Shown: positions 14,261 through 16,574 of the stretch, in pieces
How the letters are laid out: each line of letters begins with the position of its first letter
How positions within the stretch are numbered: the stretch's first letter is position 1
Source of the DNA: CG2-30-40-21 sp043806395
GTDB taxonomy: Bacteria; UBA9089; CG2-30-40-21
Direction: 5' to 3'
Assembly: GCA_043806395.1 (NCBI GenBank)
Contig: JAZDHC010000241.1
Location: forward strand, 1 to 16,574
Length of the DNA: 16,574 nucleotides
The notes under the pieces: generated by a model
Database searches by the model: none
What the model was told of the DNA's origin: nothing
What the model saw: the letters and a program-made list of their open reading frames with translations, nothing else
Program-made: the position numbers and the translations under genes

Positions 14261-15436
14261 ATGAGGAGACCATTACATAAAGATATTGATCCGCAATTAA
14301 GTCCAAGCCCTGACAGCCATAAAGGGTTATGGTATGAACGATTTTTTGATCAGTACGATGATAATGACTGGCGTATCATCAAGGAAGATCCGAAACAGCA
14401 TATTTCCGACGGCAAAAAGACTTGGATTCAAACTGTTACTGGAAATAAATGTGGAGATAAGGCTGCCATTGAAGCAGCAATAACACGGCAATATAAGTTG
14501 TGTATTGCTTTAGGTGGAGAAATTTGTGTCATGCAGGCAGACTGGCATTTTGCTACAGGTTTGGGTAATCCTCATCCGGTAGAAAACGGCTTTGCATGGC
14601 ATCCGACATTGGGAGTACCTTATTTGACAGGTGCGGCAGTCAAGGGGCTTGTGCGGGCTTGGATAGAGGAGTGGGAAGAGGAACAGGATGGAAAAGAGGA
14701 AAAACTTCACCGCTGGTTTGGTTCGGAAGATAAAGACCCGACAAAATGCAAGTTGGATAGTCAGTCGGGCAATTTCATATTTTTTGATGCCTTGCCGATA
14801 GCCCCTGTTACCCTGAAAATGGATGTAATAACTCCGCATATGGGTAAATGGTATGACAAGGGAGGGGAGCCGCCCAAACCAGACGGAAGCAATGTCCCTG
14901 CTGATTGGCATAGTCCGGTACCAGTATTTTTCTTGGTAGCTGATAAACCCCAACTATTATTTGCTGTTGCCTCGCGTGTAGATGTGGATAAAGAAGAAAC
15001 TAAAACAGAACTTGCTAAAATTATGGAGGTTCTCAATAATGCTTTGGAATGGTTGGGCGCAGGTGCGAAAACGGCGGTAGGTTACGGACATATGACAGAA
15101 GACCCGGAGCGGTTAAAAACTTTGGAAGATAAAATGAATGAAGAAACAAGACAGATAGCCGAAGAAGAAGCCGTAAAACAGATGACACCTTTTGAGAAGG
15201 AACTTCATATATTGATCAAGGCAAATTGTGATTCAAATCAAAAGGATTATGTAATACTACTCAAGGCACTGGAATCAGAAAAATGGACTGATACTGACAC
15301 GAAGAATCTGGTTGCACAGAAAATCAAGGGGTTGATGAAGATTGATAAGGTTTGGCAAGAAACAAGTAAAGCCAAGAAACCTGAAAGGGATTGGGATTAT
15401 CAACGCACCCTAAAGGTTTTGAAATATTTGAATTAG
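14261..15436 (+). CDS. cmr6: Type III-B CRISPR RAMP protein Cmr6, with C-terminal tail
   Basis: Cmr6 is the RAMP subunit at the crRNA 3' end of the backbone. I place the start at ATG 14261, with the purine run GGGGGA (14249-14254) 6 nt upstream; a TTG at 14255 would overlap the cmr5 stop and sit on the ribosome site. The 391-aa protein has ATGLGNPHPVENGFAWHPTL, then GVPYLTGAAVKGLVRAW (118-134) and the RAMP loop WLGAGAKTAVGYG (264-276). From about residue 280 to the end is a charged, helical tail of some 110 residues (EEEAVKQMTPFEKELHILIK onward) without RAMP motifs. It is the last core gene of the operon. Confidence 0.93.
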   Translation: MRRPLHKDIDPQLSPSPDSHKGLWYERFFDQYDDNDWRIIKEDPKQHISDGKKTWIQTVTGNKCGDKAAIEAAITRQYKLCIALGGEICVMQADWHFATGLGNPHPVENGFAWHPTLGVPYLTGAAVKGLVRAWIEEWEEEQDGKEEKLHRWFGSEDKDPTKCKLDSQSGNFIFFDALPIAPVTLKMDVITPHMGKWYDKGGEPPKPDGSNVPADWHSPVPVFFLVADKPQLLFAVASRVDVDKEETKTELAKIMEVLNNALEWLGAGAKTAVGYGHMTEDPERLKTLEDKMNEETRQIAEEEAVKQMTPFEKELHILIKANCDSNQKDYVILLKALESEKWTDTDTKNLVAQKIKGLMKIDKVWQETSKAKKPERDWDYQRTLKVLKYLN

Positions 15437-15446
15437 CAATAAATTC

Positions 15447-15541
15447 TGGCATGGGTTCAAAAGAGAGTACACATTCCTTAGTGATATCCTCCGCTGGCGG
15501 GGGTTAGGTGGGTGGAATTTCTCCTCTTTTGAACCATGCCA
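15447..15541. mobile_element. MITE-like element 1
   Basis: Its ends are a 19-20 bp inverted repeat: TGGCATGGGTTCAAAAGAGA (15447-15466) on the left pairs with CCTCTTTTGAACCATGCCA (15523-15541) on the right. The 95-bp element has no coding capacity. Its core contains a G-rich stretch, GGCGGGGGTTAGGTGGG. It lies 10 bp after cmr6. No clear target duplication is visible. Confidence 0.6.
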
Positions 15542-15579
15542 AAATATCTACCTGAACCCTTAAAAAGGTAATCAAAATA

Positions 15580-15713
15580 GGGCATGGTTCAAATCAGGGT
15601 AACAATCAGACAAGCGAGCAGGTGGTCTGTATTCTCCTAATTCCCCCTTAACAAAGGGGGTTAGGGGGTTGTATTCTATGTGTCTCTGTAGCAAGCAGTT
15701 TTGAACCATGCCC
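15580..15713. mobile_element. MITE-like element 2, same ends as element 1
   Basis: The ends are GGGCATGGTTCAAA (15580-15593) and its exact reverse complement (15700-15713), the same terminal sequence as element 1. The 7-mer AAAATAG lies just outside or overlaps both ends (15574-15580 and 15714-15720), consistent with a target duplication. The core holds the hairpin CCCCCTT-AACA-AAGGGGG (15643-15660) followed by GTTAGGGGGTT. The element is non-coding. It ends just before the ribosome site of the next gene, so it could carry or displace that gene's promoter. Confidence 0.6.
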
Positions 15714-15735
15714 AAAATAGAGGAGGTAATAAAGA

Positions 15736-16293
15736 ATGAGTGAAATGGTTTTAGGCTGGATATCTCATGTAAGTGATATAATTGGTATTGTCGGTGCTAT
15801 CTTTGCCATTATGATATGGTTTATTTTACGCATGCAAGATAAAAGACTGAAGGGGATTATAAAAACAATACCAAAGATAGAAAATTTTCAGGACATGGTT
15901 AAATATCACAGTGAAATTCAAACAATATCACCCTATGCTTTTTGTCTTTCCTTATTACCTGACAGTCGTTCCAAATCTATAAAAGTAGAAGTTATGGAAT
16001 TTTTGAGAGATAAAGCCTTGCAAACCAAAGACAAAAGGTGGGAAATGCCCATTGAGGAATTGAGCTTTGATGGTTTGGGACAACATAATATAGAAGAGTT
16101 TATCAATGAACTCAGTAAAAAGAGACAGTGGTTTGTAGCAAAAAATGCTACGGAAATACATCTTTTTATAGCTGGACCTGTTATGTCAGCAACTCTTATC
16201 GGTGCTATATTTGATAACTGGAGACCAGTGAAACTATATCATAAAAATCCTACTACTGGAAAATATGAATTTTGGTGTCCTCTTATTAAATAG
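15736..16293 (+). CDS. Membrane-anchored minimal SAVED-like protein, probable CRISPR effector
   Basis: This is probably a membrane effector switched on by cyclic oligoadenylate made by the upstream Cas10. The 185-aa protein has one hydrophobic helix (about 14-31, DIIGIVGAIFAIMIWFIL) followed by RMQDKRLKGIIK, so the rest should face the cytoplasm. The C-terminal third, IHLFIAGPVMSATLIGAI (141-158) then VKLYHKN (165-171) and YEFWCPL (177-183), fits the end of SAVED domains (IHLF-x-AxP, then LG, then a VxLY strand), which are cyclic-nucleotide sensors of CBASS and type III effectors. Only about 120 residues precede the end after the linker, so at most a half or minimal SAVED unit is present, with no protease, TIR or nuclease domain. 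The ATG has AGGAGG 9 nt upstream. It is 299 bp after cmr6, across two MITE-like elements. The SAVED call is from pattern memory, not a search; a Csx23- or Cam1-like fold is the alternative. Confidence 0.6.
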   Translation: MSEMVLGWISHVSDIIGIVGAIFAIMIWFILRMQDKRLKGIIKTIPKIENFQDMVKYHSEIQTISPYAFCLSLLPDSRSKSIKVEVMEFLRDKALQTKDKRWEMPIEELSFDGLGQHNIEEFINELSKKRQWFVAKNATEIHLFIAGPVMSATLIGAIFDNWRPVKLYHKNPTTGKYEFWCPLIK

Positions 16294-16306
16294 AAGGGAG
16301 AAATAG

Positions 16307-16450
16307 ATGATAGTAATAGACTTAAAAGAACTCTTCTCTGACACTGCCAAACTTTCAGAACTTGATTCATACATTCAAAAGGCAAAAGAGATTGCCGGCG
16401 AAGGGAATGAAGTTGTTTTAACTGGTGCTGCTCCCAGCAATTCTCGGTGA
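16307..16450 (+). pseudogene. Short ORF, probably truncated accessory gene
   Basis: The ATG at 16307 has GAAGGGAG 6 nt upstream and follows the SAVED-like gene by 13 nt, so it is in the same transcript. It encodes only 47 aa, starting MIVIDLKELF and ending VVLTGAAPSNSR. The VVLTGAAP strand-and-turn resembles the point in small CARF/Csx3-like ring nuclease and accessory proteins where a longer conserved segment (often with Trp-Leu) follows. Here that segment is lost and the frame stops in four codons. The most likely reading is a gene cut by insertion or rearrangement at about 16436. A genuine micro-protein is possible. The family assignment is weak. Confidence 0.45.
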
Positions 16451-16574
16451 AAAAAATTAAGGCATATTGCAGGTGTTGTTATTTAACTCAGTGCTATAGA
16501 TTAAGGCACAATATCTTGGGTATCTATCTATCGAAACACACTACATATTGTGTTCTTTGTTTCAAAACATTATT
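16451..16574. other. Unassigned right-edge sequence after the truncated ORF
   Basis: No convincing gene is seen. An 8-bp inverted repeat, CACAATAT (16507-16514) and ATATTGTG (16545-16552), with similar flanks GGCATATTGCAGG and GGCACAATATC, may be part of an insertion-sequence end that interrupted the preceding gene, but the window stops before this can be judged. Confidence 0.3.

Noticed and set aside
15451..15507. Eighteen-codon frame beginning MGSKESTH
   Set aside because: It lies inside a MITE-like element and has no ribosome site.

Overview
The window suggests an uncultured, probably anaerobic bacterium with a Gram-negative envelope. It carries formate-tetrahydrofolate ligase (one-carbon / Wood-Ljungdahl type metabolism) and LptB, the ATPase of lipopolysaccharide export. 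Base composition is moderate to low GC. Nearly every intergenic gap carries an imperfect palindrome built from short tandem units such as GGCTGTA or GGGTCGTA. I associate such repeats with candidate-phylum genomes (Desantisbacteria- or Omnitrophota-like), but the lineage is a guess.

Bases 1-7386 are a housekeeping block, all on the + strand. A consensus sigma-70 promoter drives fhs (307-2001). Then come lptB, a long-form hpf, ptsN, hprK, rapZ and pheA. The lptB-hpf-ptsN-hprK-rapZ order is the well-known rpoN neighbourhood, but rpoN itself is missing between lptB and hpf, and no HPr gene is present. hprK and rapZ overlap by ATGA. In HprK, the histidine expected just before the P-loop domain appears to be serine.

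Bases 7387-8600 hold a non-coding region (leader candidate) and a CRISPR array of 12 apparently identical 36-nt repeats and 11 spacers of 30-33 nt (7729-8503). The array reads toward the cas operon. A perfect 16-bp hairpin and a degenerate repeat remnant close its distal end.

Bases 8597-15436 are a complete, tightly overlapping type III-B effector operon: cmr1, cas10 (cmr2), cmr3, cmr4, cmr5 and cmr6. Cas10 starts directly at its D1 region with no HD nuclease domain but keeps DGDELG and GGDD. Cmr4 keeps the expected catalytic Asp. The complex is therefore predicted to cut target RNA and make cyclic oligoadenylate. No cas1, cas2 or cas6 is present, so adaptation and crRNA processing would be supplied in trans.

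Bases 15437-16574 hold two MITE-like inverted-repeat elements, then a 185-aa protein with one N-terminal membrane helix and a minimal SAVED-like C-terminus. This is the best candidate in the window for an under-described component, a membrane-bound cyclic-nucleotide effector of the Cmr system. A 47-aa reading frame follows that looks like the cut-off start of another accessory protein.
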